Origin: Ostrinia nubilalis
Taxonomy: Eukaryota > Arthropoda > Insecta > Lepidoptera > Crambidae
Length of the DNA: 64,000 nt
Assembly: GCF_963855985.1 (NCBI RefSeq)
Contig: NC_087118.1
Span: 11,614,501-11,678,500, forward strand
Reading direction: 5' to 3'
The notes beneath the pieces were generated by a model. It was not told the origin of the DNA. It saw nothing but the letters and a program-made list of their open reading frames with translations, and did not search any database. Positions 62,573 to 64,000 of this stretch are shown in pieces. Made by a program: the position numbers and the translations under genes. The stretch's first letter is position 1, and each line of letters begins with the position of its first letter.

Positions 62573-64000
62573 TGGGGCATTTCACGCGAAGCGGACAGCG
62601 AAAATCAAGTCAGGTTTTGGATTTTGTTCATATTTGGATTAAATGTACTGCTATATGACCTGAATGGATGTGCATCATTATATTTTTTTTATGAAGCTTA
62701 GTTTATTTTTTATGAGCGTTCAAAAAATTGGTAAAATTTTAGGAAAAGATTTTTCAGAAGCTATTACTGCTATTATTACATTTAATTAAAAATAAACTAA
62801 CCATTGGACTTTTGAGAATAAATAACTGTGTTTCTTACTGTTTATTACAAATTTGAAATTTCTTTTTTGTTCACATAGAAAACCGGAAGTAAAGTTTTAA
62901 AATCGAATTTTACAAAACTTCGGGATTTTTTAAATTTTAATTTTAAAATATACCTAGTAGTCTATAAATAACATGTGTAAAGTTGTAGAATGGAGTCTGT
63001 ATTGGTTTTTGATTTAGACGCAGTACAGTGCGAGCGCGCCGCAATGAACGTCATACTGGCTATCGACATTTGGCTACTGTATAAAAATTATTTGTTAGAA
63101 AATAACTGAAACGTTAATATTGTTGCATGCATACTCTTAAACAATTATAATTTTGACTCGGCGAACTTTGTACCGCCTAAAAACAATGATTGTTGGCATT
63201 GAGATGGTATTACGTCGCAGACCACCCACAACTTATTGGATAATATTCTTAAAACATTACCCTTCTTTTTGGGTAGTCGGGATATGTTAGTCCAGGGTGC
63301 CAGCTATCTCTATGCCAAATATCATTAAAATCTGTTCAGCCGTTCTCTGTTTTATACATAAAACAAAGTCGTGTTAGTTACACGATTTATAAGTCAAGAA
63401 CGGCTGGGCAGATTTTGATGAAATTTGATATGGAGGTAGCTAGCCAACTACCTAAAAAAGAATAATAATATTTTTAGTGTATTATTCAGTAAAATGTGGA
63501 TAGTCCGCGACGTAATACGCAACATCTCAATGCCAACAATCATTGTCTGTTAGATGGTACGAAGTTCGCCGAGTCAAAATTATAATTGTTTAAGAGTATG
63601 CATGCAACAATATTAACGTTTCAGTTAATTTTGAACAAATATTTTTTATACAGTAGCCAAATGTCGATAGCCAGTATGACGCTCATTGCGGCGCGCTCGC
63701 ACTGTACTGCGTCTAAATCAAAAACCAATACAGACTCCATTCTACAACTTTACACACGTTATTTATAGACTACTAGGTATATTTTAAAATAAAAATTTAA
63801 AATTTAAAAATCCCGAAGTTTTGTAAAATTCGATTTTAAAACTTTACTTCCGGTTTTCTATGTGAACAAAAGAGAAATTTCAAATTTGTAGTAAATAGTA
63901 AGAAACACAGTTACCTATTCTCAAAAGTCCAATGGTTAGTTTATTTTTAATCAAATGTAATAATAGCAGTAATAGCTTCTGAAAAATCTGTTCCTAAAAT
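62573..64000. mobile_element. fold-back element with X-type terminus, cut by the window edge
   Basis: Begins TGGGGCATTTCACGCGAAGC, matching the X terminus at 46615 (minus strand) with one change. From about 62740 the sequence is the reverse complement of the part after 63368 (for example 62761-62770 pairs with 63966-63975), so it is a long palindrome centred near 63368; by symmetry its right end should lie about 160 bp beyond the window. The arms differ from those of X apart from the terminus. A 122-codon plus-strand frame (62333-62701) and a 60-codon frame (63586-63768) lie in it and are not credible genes. Confidence 0.75.

Overview
The window looks like moth or butterfly (Lepidoptera) nuclear DNA. 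It is AT-rich and intron-bearing, and is dominated by repeat types that I recognise from lepidopteran genomes: Jockey/CR1-like and RTE-like LINEs, tRNA-derived SINE heads, fold-back MITEs, a degenerate mariner, hAT and TTAA-type DNA elements, and a Ty3/Gypsy element resembling the CsRn1/Kabuki group. I see no ordinary housekeeping gene. The only candidate host-type genes are at the extreme left: a spliced piggyBac-transposase-like gene on the minus strand that runs off the window, and a divergent 162-aa hypothetical ORF.

Layout. 1-2.5 kb: piggyBac-like gene, small ORF, hairpin. 2584-32829: three head-to-tail units (A, B, C) built from a Jockey-clade LINE plus, in A and B, about 5 kb of downstream spacer. 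Unit A carries a 2.7-kb fold-back element in ORF1. Unit B has both ORFs intact. Unit C has a decayed ORF2 and is truncated after the LINE. Diagnostic substitutions show that the LINE of unit B is C-like in its 5' part and A-like in its 3' part, which is the expected product of unequal crossing-over between two LINE copies. 32.8-38.9 kb: SINE fragments, hairpins, a 1.8-kb TTAA-flanked piggyBac-like element holding an RTE pseudogene, and a 135-bp tandem repeat element.

38.9-57.7 kb is one nested stack. The base is an old LINE on the minus strand. It was hit by a TTAA-flanked MITE (39947-40537), by a fold-back element X (40662-46615) and by a Gypsy retrotransposon (47828-57648). X contains three further palindromic elements (Y, Z, W) lying end to end and sharing single TA dinucleotides; Y contains a hAT-type element with an 8-bp target duplication, which itself carries another repeat element. 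Both LTRs of the Gypsy element were later hit: the 5' LTR by a 2.95-kb insertion that includes a dead mariner, the 3' LTR by a 2.06-kb hAT-type element with a perfect 8-bp duplication.

57.7-64 kb: half of a MITE also present in units A and B, a LINE tail, a pair of >1-kb inverted repeats, and the left part of a second fold-back element whose terminus matches X.

Functionally the window is a record of transposition. The potentially competent coding units are the unit B LINE (ORF1+ORF2), the unit A ORF2, possibly the Gypsy gag-pol (its RT carries a short in-frame deletion), and the piggyBac-like gene, whose catalytic part lies outside the window.
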